The notes below the pieces were generated by a model. The model was not told where the DNA came from and searched no databases. It was given only the letters and a program-made list of their open reading frames with translations. Both the position numbers and the translations under genes were made by a program. Shown one piece after another: positions 9,561 through 20,382 of a DNA stretch of 64,000 nucleotides (position 1 is its first letter; each line of letters opens with the position of its first letter). Origin of the DNA: Apoderus coryli (lineage: Eukaryota > Arthropoda > Insecta > Coleoptera > Attelabidae); contig OU452198.1 of NCBI GenBank assembly GCA_911728435.2, positions 9,272,001-9,336,000 on the forward strand. The letters run 5' to 3'.

Positions 9561-9693
9561 AATTTCACCAGTTAGGTAGTTGGAACCTATATCATTACAA
9601 TTAAAATACAATATTTATCAGGTTTCTGTGGCGTTGGTAGGGCGTTCGCTTCGCATGCGAAAGGTTCGAATCCCAGCTGTGGCAATACTTTGG
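9560..9693 (+). repeat. tRNA-Ala-like SINE-type module, copy 1
   Basis: AAATTTCACCAGTTAGGTAG leads into a tRNA-like stretch (about 9629-9693): a GTTGGTAGGGCG box-A-like part, an anticodon-like stem TTCGCTTCGCATGCGAA and a box-B GGTTCGAATCCC, ending TGGCA. It resembles tRNA-Ala but lacks a proper acceptor stem, so it is not called as a functional tRNA. Related copies with the same upstream and downstream sequence lie at 48480-48720 and 60310-60530. Confidence 0.55.
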
Positions 9694-9714
9694 TTTTATT
9701 TAATTCAAATACAA

Positions 9715-9985
9715 AAATTAAAAAAAAAATTAAAAAAAATTAATAGAAGAAAAATTAAAAAAAAAATAAAAAAAAAATCAAAAAATAAAATTAAAAAAAA
9801 AACTAAAAAAATTAATAATAAAAAAAATCAAAAAAAATTAACAAAAAAAATAAGTAATAAAAAAAAATTAAAAAAAAAAATTACTTACAAAAAAAAAATT
9901 AAAAGAAAAATTCAAAAAAATTAATAAAAAAAAATCAAAAAAAAATTACAAAAAAAATAATAAAAATTTTTTTTTAAAAAAAATA
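9715..9985 (+). repeat. A-rich low-complexity tract
   Basis: About 270 bases of A runs broken by T, C and G, ending in a T/A stretch. It follows the tRNA-like module and could be an expanded A tail. The Lys-rich open frame over it is compositional and not a gene. Confidence 0.85.
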
Positions 9986-10059
9986 CGATTTTTTTTTATA
10001 ACCCTCAATGACTTTTATCATATTTCTTGTACACATATTATAAAATTCGTTCTATAGAA

Positions 10060-10355
10060 AATCTCACTGACTAAGTGAGTAAAATTTGTTGTTAGTTTAT
10101 AAAATATCGGAAGCATATTATTATAAAGGTACCTACTTATATGCATAACAAGTATTAACAATAGTATTAATTATTATAAAGGTATGTTCCTTGCTGTTCG
10201 AACACGGACTAGGTACGTGTGCATCTATGTCTAAACTTCTAAAAACAAAAACAGTCTTTTTCAGCGTAGGGTTATATGTAAGACTATACCACACACTGCA
10301 GAATTTGCGAACTGCAATTGTATCGGCACTCAGAGAGTTGCGAGCAAGACCCATA
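10060..10355 (+). repeat. Dispersed repeat copy 1, empty LTR-insertion site
   Basis: TCACTGACTAAG through ACTTATATGCATAACAAG to TTTTTCAGCGTAG. The same sequence occurs as 14643-14724 joined to 17146-17290, where an LTR element splits it at TGCA. Here TGCA is present once (10142-10145 region), so this copy preserves the pre-insertion state. Confidence 0.8.
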
Positions 10356-10582
10356 ATAATTTGAAATGCTATAGCAAGAATAATAAGAAAAGTATGCGAA
10401 ACATTTTGGGAACAATTTGAACAGTATTTTTAATATATTTAGTGTTTATATTTCTAGCATTTCGTTGTTTTTGCTGTTTAGTTTAGTAAGTTCTTTTCTT
10501 TCGTATATATTTAAGTTTATTTTACAGTTAGGACGAGTTATTTATTAATTTATGTATTATAGACTTGTAATTTTTGTAATAT

Positions 10583-10669
10583 AGCTGTGATGGCCTACTA
10601 AAAAGAAGTAGAAATTGCGAAAAATGTCACTTTAGAGCCCAAATATTTGAAAATTATGTAGAGTGTTAT
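10583..10669 (-). repeat. Inverted-repeat arm (partner 8280-8368)
   Basis: Reverse-complement match of 8280-8368, from ATATAGCTGTGATGGCC to GTAGAGTGTT. Confidence 0.65.
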
Positions 10670-10859
10670 TTATTTATGGAATGCCTATGACAAACCAAAT
10701 TAGTTTAACCAAAAATATATAGGGTGATCCATTACAAAAAATGCAAGTTGGGGTTAATACACAAACGCAGTTGAATGTAGGAAAAAACTGCCTATTCAGT
10801 AGAATAGGTATAAACCTTAAAGTATTAAACAATGTAATAAACACACATTACAGCTTCTT

Positions 10860-11066
10860 GATAAGTTACCGGATAACCGAGTTACGAGGGAGGTCCCAAA
10901 ATATAAAACTTTCTAAAATCCCAAAAAGTAAAAGTGTTATCTTAATTCTGATTGTGGCATCTGAAGTTTGATTAAAAAGTAGCATAGTGCCTCGAAAACT
11001 GTTTCCTTCTATCTTTACTAACAACCGAGAAAACACGCAAAACCTTTGAATTGGGGACACCCTGTA
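10860..11066 (-). repeat. Long inverted-repeat arm (partner 5875-6065)
   Basis: Ends in GACACCCTGTACAT, the standard CAGGGTG-type end on the other strand. Matches 5875-6065 in reverse complement over about 190 bp. Confidence 0.6.
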
Positions 11067-11069
11067 CAT

Positions 11070-14000
11070 CTACGTTCTTTATCAGGAATACCTAAACGGC
11101 GCATAATACTTCAAACCGACGGTCCAAAATAAACATGACAGTGAAATTAACAAAAGGGATAAAGCAAACATAAGTAAACAAAAAAACTGAGTAAACTTAT
11201 TACCGAAACCGTATTTCATTCCCAGAGAGAAATCCAAACCGAACATCTGGTAGTGACAAGAGGTAAAAAGAACAGTTCGTAATAAAATATCTTATCTGCG
11301 AATGTAGGAGAAACTGGAAGAACGATCTGGAAAAGCTACTTGGCATTATATGATTTTTTCGAATATGGTATTTATGAGAGAAAATGAATATAAAAGTTTA
11401 TTATATATTTTTTCATCACGATTGCAAGGGAGAGTAAAGGGATTGGGATAATAAAAGAGAAAACGAATTTGATACCTTTCAGTCAAAACAACTTCGGCAG
11501 TAAAAGTATAATAAATATCTTTATCTGCCGAATATGATTGATTTCGATTGTGAGGGTGAATTTTATTTGCGACCTATAATATAGATAATGTGTCACTATA
11601 CTATAGGGTTATACAATCAATCACTTTGCTTGTGACAATTCAAAAATTATTTTAAAGTAAGTAAATTATATTGTTACCTAGCCAGCCCAGAATACGAGAG
11701 GAACGAGAACAGTAGGTACCGTAAATAAACTCCAGAAGAATGGATCAGAAAATAATTTAATAAAATTCCATTATACAAAAAAACTGGAAATGGGATCTAC
11801 AAATTTTACACGAGTAACTACAGGGTATTATTAGGACTCATTATTCTCTATATAGGTCCCGGCTTATGTACACGGCGTTGTCTGTTCATTGAATATTACT
11901 CATGTACAGGAACGAGTTTAAATTTTAATACTCTATTTGCGTGTTATATCCTATGTATTATGAGGTATAGTATCTTATATACTTATTTATATTTGATTCT
12001 TTACCATATCACTATTTATTTGGTCGTGTTAAATATATTTAGTCCGGTCCTGTGTGTAGCCTGATTTATATATTCCTCATTCCTTCCTTGCTCTTACCAC
12101 GCAGAACGAGTAAGCCAACGTCAATAAAAACATCCATACTGGTCGTAATTAAATAATTTTAAGTCAGAGGCAGTGCCTCTAGTCACTATGCACGGCGAGT
12201 TGCCGCTTTTAAATATTGTTATCTACTACCACATTGATTCATATTCGTCTCCGATTTTCATATAATAAACAGAAACTGATCAGCTAACAGTTAACTGTTC
12301 AAATTGTTATGTGTTGAATACAAAGTTTTTTTTTTTAATTTAATAATTTATGTTTACTAATTTATGTGAGTTGAGTTGATAATCTATTGAATTGCTATAA
12401 ATTGCATATTCATTCATCGCATGCATGTACTCATGTACGTATTTTATTTTCAAAGTATTTATTATAAGAGTCATTCCATTTAGCTCTATAAAAAACGAGA
12501 AAATTAATGAAATGTGTGATTTTTAAAATTACAGTAGCAGTTCTTTTGGCCGAAGTACAGCATTTATGTATGTTTTTTCTTTATCCAAATAGAATGAAAA
12601 AAAAATTTAAATAACTTGCGTACGCTAGTTGAAATTTATGCTAAATATTGAAGGTAAACGAGAATAAATTCGAAACGGTACATGTAAACCTCATCGTTGA
12701 CTTTGACTTTTAGGGCTTTATGTAAATATGTATCAATATACCTATAGGGCGTGCTATTTAAAATAAGGAAGTTAAATGCCGTCACTGCAATATGAGCCAC
12801 CCTGTATATAATTAAAAAAATTAATAGTAATAATTTATTTATTCATTCGCAATACATTTCAAATAAATTTACGTTTATTAATTTAGTAACACTGTAAACA
12901 AATAAACAAAGCGCAAATATATGATACTCCAGATACATTCACAAAACACGTAAGGAGGCCTTGTCTGTGTTTTGCGAATACTCCAAAATCGATCCTACCA
13001 AAAGTCCACGCACTCTCGACATCTTATCATTTATATGACTATCAATCGTTAATCAAGAAAATGTACACACATACTACCTACATACGTATGCAATACTACG
13101 TTAGTACCTCCGTAAGCGTCGGCAACTGTGTCGGAGATCACAACGTGGTATTGATATATATTTCATATATATATTAGAAATCATTTCCCATATCATGGTA
13201 TTTATGTAATATAGATATCCCCCATTACATATTATACTCGTATATGACACCAGTTTGTCAAATAATCAACGACATAACCCGGATCCACGAGCATAACCTT
13301 CTGTTAATTGTCATTGTTTCTTTTCAGTGACACAAGCCTACTTAGTGAAAATTAATGCATTTTTGGATATACAGGGTGAGTCACTACAGGCTCCACGGAA
13401 TTTTATGGCCAAACTGTATATAATTTTCAATTTCTAATGCAGAAACATTATGTAGGTTTACTAATGCCACATTTTAAAAATATTTTGAAATATACAAGTT
13501 GCTTCAAAAAAGAGTGGCATATCAAAGTTGTGTTTTTTAGCTAACTTTAATAGCAAAAAATGAAAATCAGTCTGTATATACAAGAAACTAATAGAGTTAG
13601 CCTTAATTTTTATTGCGGCATTAATCTAAACTCAAAAAAAATAAAATCGAACGTGACGATGACGTGTTTTCTCTATTACCATTTAGGCTGTACTTCCCAT
13701 TGAAAATTGGCCGCCACTGTGTAGGTACGTAGATAGCGCTAAAAGTAAAACTTACTACTTTCACCAATAACATTCAAAATCAATTCATGGGAAAATTTCA
13801 GTAAAACGAACACAGCTATTATATTATACAATACAGCCTTCTAAAAAACGGAGTGAAGAATACCTTCAATATATGCGCATATGTTCTACATACATTTCTA
13901 TGTTTCCTATACTTTTGTTGTGTAGCAGGAATGTAGAGTGTAAACAGCAGCTTGTATAATCAAAACTATCGTCATCCTGTGTTCATGCATTTAAAGTTAC

Positions 14001-14370
14001 CTACTTGACCTACATGGGGGATGGTCGAACTTGTATCGTTATCCTTGCGTATTTGAAATTAGCTTTCGGCTTAGTTGTTACAGTTAAATAGCTTTAGCTT
14101 TAAAGTAGAACCCCGTCACCTAAGCCATGTACAATCAGCTTTTTTTCTACATGATTTCCACTCGCATTCCACATCTGATAAACTCATCCATTTTGGATAA
14201 GTAAACCATCATTACTGGAAGCGCACATTTCAATCGATAGTCACATGTCGGGTGAAATTTGTTTTAGAACATTCTTTCAGTGTGTTCTACTTGAAATTGG
14301 TCGATGAGCACGTATACCACACACAACATTTTTGTAGGTATGGTTTATTCAAAATAATTTAAAATATATA
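11070..14370. other. Non-coding stretch, no gene seen
   Basis: No open frame or domain is supported over 3.3 kb. Two CAGGGTG-type traces occur: 12740-12805 (TATAGGGCGTGCTATTT to CCACCCTGTATA, a ~65-bp remnant) and 13370 (ATACAGGGTGAGTC). The stretch 13580-13700 resembles 23980-24130, probably another old dispersed repeat. Confidence 0.5.
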
Positions 14371-14724
14371 ACTTTAACGATTCTACCGGGGCTATCCGTT
14401 CCCATGCCTCTTTACATTGTAAAAGGGCATTGAATGCAGCGTTTTTGATACCTTTCAGTAATAAAAATAACTACATTGACTGGAGAAAGTATTGGGTTAA
14501 TGATTAATCGAAAAAACAAGAGTTTGCAAATAAATATACGAATGAAAGAAATAATTTTGGGCAACGTGTAATCTCAGATTAATCTAAATCTAATCGGATG
14601 GACATCATATGGTCTAGCGAAGACTTTACGTTCTATTGAAACTGTCACTGACTAAGTTAGTAAAATTTGTTGTTAGTTTATAATATCAGAACCACATTAT
14701 TATTAATGTACCTACTTATATGCA
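14371..14724 (+). repeat. Dispersed repeat, copy 2 (left of LTR element)
   Basis: 14371-14520 matches 8855-9032 and 14643-14724 matches the front of 10060-10355. It ends at the TGCA target duplication 14721-14724. Confidence 0.75.
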
Positions 14725-14986
14725 TGTTAGCAATCATCCCCTGTAAAGTACATTCCGACGTGGTTCGCCTACGTCACACCAGTCAAACAGGTTTTGGTTT
14801 TCCATACAATAAGGACGGCCGAACGAATAATAAGAACATCAGAAGAAGATAAGATATAATAGAAGAGAGATGTTAATAAAAACTGTTAAAAATACGTTGT
14901 TGTGTGTTGTGTGATGACAAATAATAAGTGATATTGGGTGTGGTTTTATTAAATAATTTTAAAATAATTAAAAATACTTTTTTCGC
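14725..14986 (+). repeat. Left LTR (interrupted near its 3' end)
   Basis: From TGTTAGC through GTAAAGTACATTCC to AAAAATACTTTTT. The final bases probably resume after the nested insertion as ATACTATTTACA (15702-15713). Confidence 0.7.
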
Positions 14987-15700
14987 CTGCCTGCACTTAA
15001 ACAGAGTTTTACCGCCCGCATATGCGGGCGGTAAATAACCAGTTAGCGCCCGCTCTTTTTATTTTTTTTTCATAGATGGCGCTACTGTTAGATTTCCAAT
15101 ATTATCGTTAACATCAGTAGTTTTCACTCACTTAACTTAATGTGCATTCCATCTAGAGCATAAGTTGACAATTAATTGCGAAAGTTAACTTAGGTATAGT
15201 CGTCTGCCATTCCGCTAAACTCATTTAATTATTTAAAATTGTCCATTATTAATTAGTAATCACTTTTTAATTATTATTGTAGTACCGAAATATACCTAAG
15301 ATTCTAAAATCAAATTTCTATAGCGTACACGCTCAGATAATAATTTGACAGTTTCTTTCTACATTTAAAATACTCAGACTGACATGTGAGCCTGTCACAT
15401 AAGTTTATCTGATCTGAGTTTGTCAAAGGATAACGCCTATTATCATGTACGTCAAAAAATACTCCCATTAATTACTGTCAAAAACTGTCAGTTCATAACA
15501 GTAATAATTAATTATTAAAATAAAGTTCTTTTGGTTTAATATTGTAGTATGAAGAGGCGGGCGAAAAACATTTGTAAGCACCACTGGCGGTAAAGCCGCT
15601 GCAGCCCTTCGCTGTATAGCTGCCCTCGCTCGCTTCGCTCACTCGTGCGTCTATACAGCGGCGGGCTGCAACGAATGCTTTACCGCCCTTTATACTTAAT
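14987..15700. mobile_element. Nested GC-rich palindromic insertion
   Basis: Inserted at the end of the left LTR. It begins CGCCTGCCTGCAC and contains a perfect 28-bp palindrome at 15008-15035 centred on GCATATGC. It ends with a strong imperfect hairpin at 15586-15687, whose arms contain GGCGGTAAAGC, GCAGCCC and CGCTGTATAG with their complements around a ~30-base loop. A related sequence lies at 40015-40140. There is no coding frame. It resembles a foldback or MITE-type element. Confidence 0.6.
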
Positions 15701-15877
15701 ATACTATTTACATCAGAAGTGAGATATTACTACGTGCTATATAATAAACAATTATAAAATCTGAATAATGTGCTACAATAAACAATTATAAACAATAAAA
15801 TTGTACTAAGAGTGTTGTAAATAAACAATGAATATATTTTTAGAATAAAATAATTGTTAGTTAACCAATAACTAAAA

Positions 15878-16144
15878 ATGTCGGAAGAAATTCGTGATAG
15901 TGAATTGTCGGAAGTTGATGAAGCTGATCGGGAAGTTGAGATGACTTCACGTAGTGTTAAAAAACGTAAACTAGAGTGGCAAGAAACGCTTATTAATCTT
16001 GGTGCCACCCAACAGCAACAACTTGCAGGGTTAACGCGACAGTCACGAATTGCTGCGTGTTCTACCCGACAACGGGTTTTACGGGGGCGGATTCTCCAAT
16101 ACCCAAGCTTTCTTATCGGCATCCGCGCAAATGTCATAATTTAA
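15878..16144 (+). pseudogene. Gag-like N-terminal fragment of LTR element
   Basis: An 88-residue frame from ATG 15878, placed where gag should start downstream of the left LTR. It opens with an acidic Glu/Asp/Ser stretch, then a Lys/Arg patch (KKRKLEWQE), then a Gln-rich region, and stops at 16142-16144. Further gag-like reading (EEWLDDANKLQAELNL, about 16180-16230) follows in another frame, so the gene is frameshifted and cut short. I assign it from position only; no conserved domain is clear. Confidence 0.45.
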
Positions 16145-16342
16145 GTTAACTAGTTAGGATCCTGATCAGACTGCCTATTCTATAGAAGAATGGTTGGACG
16201 ACGCAAACAAACTCCAAGCAGAATTGAATTTAAATGATTATGTAATGATAGCAAAAGCTAGTAAGGCGTTAAAATCATCGTGAAACACCAGGTATGCGAG
16301 CTTATAAAGCCGCTACAATACGTAGTCGCAATTGAAGATAGT

Positions 16343-16498
16343 TAGTTGGCCGGTGGAGGAAAACTGAAGCCAAAATATAAAGGACCGTACACCGTTCGAA
16401 GCATACTTCCAAACGAAAGGTATGCTCTACATAAACGAGGAGGGCGAACAACAGTGGCAGCTCATCAGCAACTTCGGCATTGGTCTTGCAAAGAGTAA
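16343..16498 (+). pseudogene. Integrase C-terminal tail remnant
   Basis: In frame from about 16346 this reads GGGKLKPKYKGPYTVRSILP, then NERYALHKRGGRTTVAAH, to a TAA at 16496-16498. A KYKGPY-V---L-N-RY-L pattern is typical of the SH3-like C-terminal domain of Ty3/gypsy integrases. It follows the gag fragment after only ~200 bases, so the deletion removed nearly all of pol. Non-functional. Confidence 0.65.
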
Positions 16499-16567
16499 AA
16501 AAAATGTAAGTAAATTGATTTATGTCCTTTGTGTTAGAAATACGAGTACATTAAAAAAAAAAAGAGA

Positions 16568-16770
16568 GTTTGTATAGTGGCGATCCCACTGATACGTAAA
16601 GGCGAGATGGCGATCCCATCTGCATAAAAAAAATATAATTGTATAGTGACGATCTCACTGATACGTAAAGGCGAGGTGGCAATCCCACCTGCATAAAAAA
16701 GAGAGTTTGTATAGTGACGATCTCACTGGTACGTAAAGGTTAGGTGGCGATCCCACTTAAGTAAAATGAT
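16568..16770 (+). repeat. Three ~68-bp tandem repeats
   Basis: Three units beginning GTTTGTATAGTG at about 16568, 16634 and 16705. Each holds two versions of a small inverted motif (GTGGCGATCCCAC type) separated by TACGTAAAGG. They lie between the integrase tail and the right LTR, in what would be the 3' untranslated part. Confidence 0.8.
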
Positions 16771-16894
16771 TGAAGAGTCGCAGTACCACTCCATGAAAAC
16801 CAAAATTAAAAGTTTAAAGGCAGTTTGCCTTGTGTAATGTAAAACCAGATTTTATTCGCTTTGTTTTTTTTGTTTAAGGATGAATGAGGTGCGA

Positions 16895-17145
16895 GGACGT
16901 AAAGTACATTCCAACGTGGTTCGCCTACGTCACACCAGACAAACAGGTTTTGATTTTCGATACAATAAGGACGGCCGAACCAATAATAAGAACATCAGAA
17001 GAAGATAAGATATAATAGAAGAGATATGTTAATAAGAGCTGTTAGAAATACGTTGTTTCATGTGATGACAAATAATAAATGATATTGGGTGTTGTTTTGA
17101 GAGTTTTATTTAATAATTTAAAAATAATAAAAAATACTTTTTACA
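16895..17145 (+). repeat. Right LTR
   Basis: Matches 14745-14986 from GTAAAGTACATTCC on and ends ACTTTTTACA before the target duplication. The first ~18 bases of the left LTR have no match here; the purine-rich GAGGTGCGAGGA at that point may be the primer tract. Confidence 0.7.
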
Positions 17146-17290
17146 TGCATAACAAGTATTAACAATAGTATTAATCATTATAAAGGTATGTTCCTTGCTG
17201 TTCGAACATGGACTAGGTACGTGTGCATCTACGTCTAAACGTCTAAAAACAAAAACAGGTTTTTCAGCGTAGATTTATATGATGCCGTGT
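17146..17290 (+). repeat. Dispersed repeat, copy 2 (right of LTR element)
   Basis: Begins with the TGCA target duplication and matches 10142-10290. Confidence 0.75.
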
Positions 17291-17499
17291 TGGAGCGGCA
17301 AGGAAAATACAGTATACTTTTATACAAATGAACATATAATTATTAATACATAAAAGATTTTTAAAATATCGTAGGACATGTATTCTTATCAAAAGTTAAA
17401 AGGGTGCCTATGGACGGCTACGGTTGGGTTGAGATTATAAAGGGATATCGAGTTGTGGTTTTTTATATAATTTTAAACTAAAAGTTGAAAGACTATACC

Positions 17500-17720
17500 G
17501 TGTGTCCCAGTTTGGTTGTCCTTACGGGATATCTGGCTTATTTTTAAAGAGAGAGATTTGCGGTTTTCGCGAACGCAGGCTACTTTTTTGTCAAAGTGAT
17601 GATAGTGCAAACAAAATTTTCGTAGTCCGCTTCGTTTTTGAGATACAGGGCGAAATTGAAAATATTGCAACTGTATTTTATACGTATTTTGTATGTAGAA
17701 TCCAGTGGCGTTTTTGAAAT
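17500..17720. repeat. CAGGGTG-type half element
   Basis: Starts CCGTGTGTCCCAGTTTGG, resembling the TACAGGGTGTCCC ends seen elsewhere, and runs to about 17720 where the reverse transcriptase relic begins. A second end is not found. Confidence 0.4.
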
Positions 17721-18605
17721 GAGCTGTCATTATGGTTGAATGAAAGTGCAGATTCAACCACTACACCGAGGTCCTTTGCCACCGAACATCTTTCCAAGGA
17801 TGTACTGTTAATTTCATAATATGTTGATAGGGTGCCAGTCCTCTATAAAATGTCATGCACTTGCATTTTTAGATATTCAAGGGTAAGCAGTTGACAGTAC
17901 ACCACCGATGAAAGACATTTAAGAAGACATTTAAGTCCTCTTGGAGAGCATGACTCTCCTCAGGACCGCATATAATTCGAAATACCTTACAATCATCTGT
18001 ATACAGAAGAGAATTACTCGAAATGTCCGAGACAATATCGTTCACGAATATAGCAAAAATTAACTGAGCAAGATTGCTCCCCTGAGGAGCACCACTTGTA
18101 ACAGAGAACTTGCGAGATCTAAAACCGTGATATTGGACGAACTGGCTCCTGTCAGAGAGATAGGAATCAAAAAAACTCCCCAACCGATCACCAAAACCAA
18201 TCTTGTACATTTTAAATGTTATTATGTTATAATCCAGATGATCAAAAGTCTTTGAAAAGGCGGTATAAATGGTGTCAACCTGTTTGCCCTGTCCAAGAGC
18301 CGGGATTGTAGTTTGTAGAAATTCCACCGAGTTTGTTACGGTTGAACGCTTATAGAAGAATCCGTGTTGTTGAATGAAGATGCGGTTTTTGGTGAAATAT
18401 TTTGTCTTGAAGTATCATTTCGAATACTTTTGAGAAGTTAGACAAGGTGGAAAACGGACGATAGTTGGTAATAACATCAGCATCCCCCGACTTATGTACA
18501 GGACAAACTCGCGCCAACTTCCAAGCACTTGGAAACGTATTTAATTGAATTAGCTTGTTGAATACATATAATGGATAATGGTTCAGCCAACACATGCGCA
18601 CAATC
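17720..18605 (-). pseudogene. Non-LTR retrotransposon reverse transcriptase relic
   Basis: Two adjacent frames on the minus strand read as one RT domain. 18601-18350 has WKLARVCPVHKSGD and ITNYRPFSTLSNFSKVFE, the entry blocks. 18327-17869 has the IYTAFSKTFDHLD box, SGAPQGSNLAQL and the catalytic box as YTDD in place of YADD. The frame breaks between them near 18330-18350. About 17720-17869 still shows the DLGVVVESALSF block. Reverse transcriptase here would copy element RNA at the nicked target. The 5' endonuclease and the 3' end are missing. Jockey/CR1-type by general look; the exact clade is uncertain. Confidence 0.78.
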
Positions 18606-19195
18606 CGTAGTAATATAACAAAAACAGAGATAAAATTACCGAAAATGGGACATCCGGTACTATTTTTCCTTATATGAATATTAATTAGAAACTAATGTTT
18701 TCTAAGAGATTCCCATTAAATATAAGAAAATGTCACATTACATACATTACTACTTGAATATTATAGAACAAAGTGCCATTATGATATTCTTCTTTGAAAT
18801 TCAACGAGTCGCTACTGAAATAATTGGCATGACGGAAAATGAGCGCTGTTCAAAGAGAAGAAAACTTCATAATGTGAAGTTTCTTTAAAAAACGAGAGAA
18901 AATTGGAATTAGCGTTAGGGGCAGTTCGTTCCTCATATACATATAGCCACCTTTTGTTTTTTGAGCATAGTCATGGAGGGAAAATAGGGAGCTTTTTATC
19001 ATTTTCCTGACGAAAGAAAAAGAAAAAACAAGCGTAACACAGCGTTATGAAGTTCTGCTACATAATTTAAATAATAATGGAGGAAATAAAGGATGGAAAA
19101 GAAGTTTTCTATTTAAAATTTTAATTACAACTTACAACTGAATTTTATATATTGTAATGATTAAATCAAATCGTATAAAGGCATCAGTTCCAAAG
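18606..19195. other. No gene seen
   Basis: AT-rich sequence without coding or repeat signals that I can support. Confidence 0.5.
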
Positions 19196-20382
19196 TACAG
19201 GGTGTCCCAAACTCGGCGCCCCAGGCCTATTGTATGAAAACCAGATAAGATAATAAAAATCTTTTTTAAAGCTAAATTGAGTTGCGCTAAGGTCCATTTT
19301 GGGAAAGCAAAATATTTTTTTCCAATTTCGCAAAATGGAGAAAATGACGTCATCAATGTTATTTTTCCACGAACATACCTGTATTTTGCTACAATCGAAA
19401 AAATTTGTCACTAGTAATGTGACAGAATAATTGTTTTTCATGGAGCATTTGATTTGACATTGTAATAAAACGGACGGGCAATGGAATTTACTGTTGTCCG
19501 GCCCTGTGGTTATGTCTGAGTTTTATGGTTTATATTACTTTGGGAATATTATTTAGGTAGATTGTATACAAATGTTCTAAACTCAGTCATAAAATGTAAA
19601 GGTATATTTTCTATTTATCTTATCTTCGTTTGATATGGGTTTTACAACATCTACAAGTAATACAAGTATTATCTTTGCCTCAAGGAATTGTTAGGTATCT
19701 AAAAAGAACAACCTTTTCTCTTATTCGAAGAATGACATGTTAGAAAGATAACCAGATGTCGGAAATACCGGGTAATCTAAACACTCAAAACCATAGATAG
19801 ATCTTCATGCAAATTAAATGTCGAACATTTTTTGATTATATACAAAAAGCTATTTGGAAAGCGTCACGGTTTCCCATATCAAATTAATATACAGGGTGTC
19901 CCCTCTCAATTGGAAAAAACTTCTGGGGCATATTGAGGAACCATAGACAAGCAGTTTGAGATAAGAGACTGATGTCCAGAAGTGCATGGTTTTCAAAATA
20001 CAGGGTGTCAAAGTTTTTTTCAAAAATCCTTTTTTTATCAATATCTCGAAAGAGACGTTAACCGATTTTCTTGAAATTCGCTGGTGATGTAAGCTTAATA
20101 AGACGCTCAGTTAGCACTAATTAAATGTTAATAATGACTTCCAGTGGCGCCCCGGGGGACAGTGTCACGAATAAAAATGACAAAAAAATGTACTCTACTG
20201 ACTTTTTTGAAAATTTTATATTTTTTTCCGAAAGCTCAGTTAAAAATACAACTTTTTTGTCACTTGATATTTTTTCGTATCTCTCTCCGTTTTTGAGAAA
20301 AATTTTTTATTAAAAACTTTATTAAAAGGTCTATTATTATTAGAAAGAAAAACAAGGAGGCTTTTTTACAAATAATTTATTA

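Larger units (their letters stand above)
14725..17145 (+). mobile_element. Internally deleted LTR retrotransposon
   Basis: The element starts TGTTAGC after TGCA (14721-14724) and ends ACA before TGCA (17146-17149), a 4-bp target duplication typical of Ty3/gypsy types. LTRs share about 90% identity, so it is old. Inside are a short gag-like frame, then directly the C-terminal tail of integrase, then a ~68-bp tandem repeat and the 3' LTR. Most of gag and all of protease, RT and RNase H are missing. The left LTR carries a further insertion at about 14987-15700. CATCAGAAGTGAGAT at 15711-15725 may be the primer site; I could not match it to a tRNA. Confidence 0.75.

Noticed and set aside
9629..9693. 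Functional tRNA-Ala gene
   Set aside because: Box A and box B are present, but no acceptor stem pairs properly and the same module recurs in a repeat family.
9580..9924. 114-codon Lys-rich frame
   Set aside because: Produced by the A-rich tract; the tRNA-like module and low-complexity sequence explain it.
15730..16137. 135-codon minus-strand frame
   Set aside because: It overlaps the sense gag-like frame of the LTR element and has no domain.
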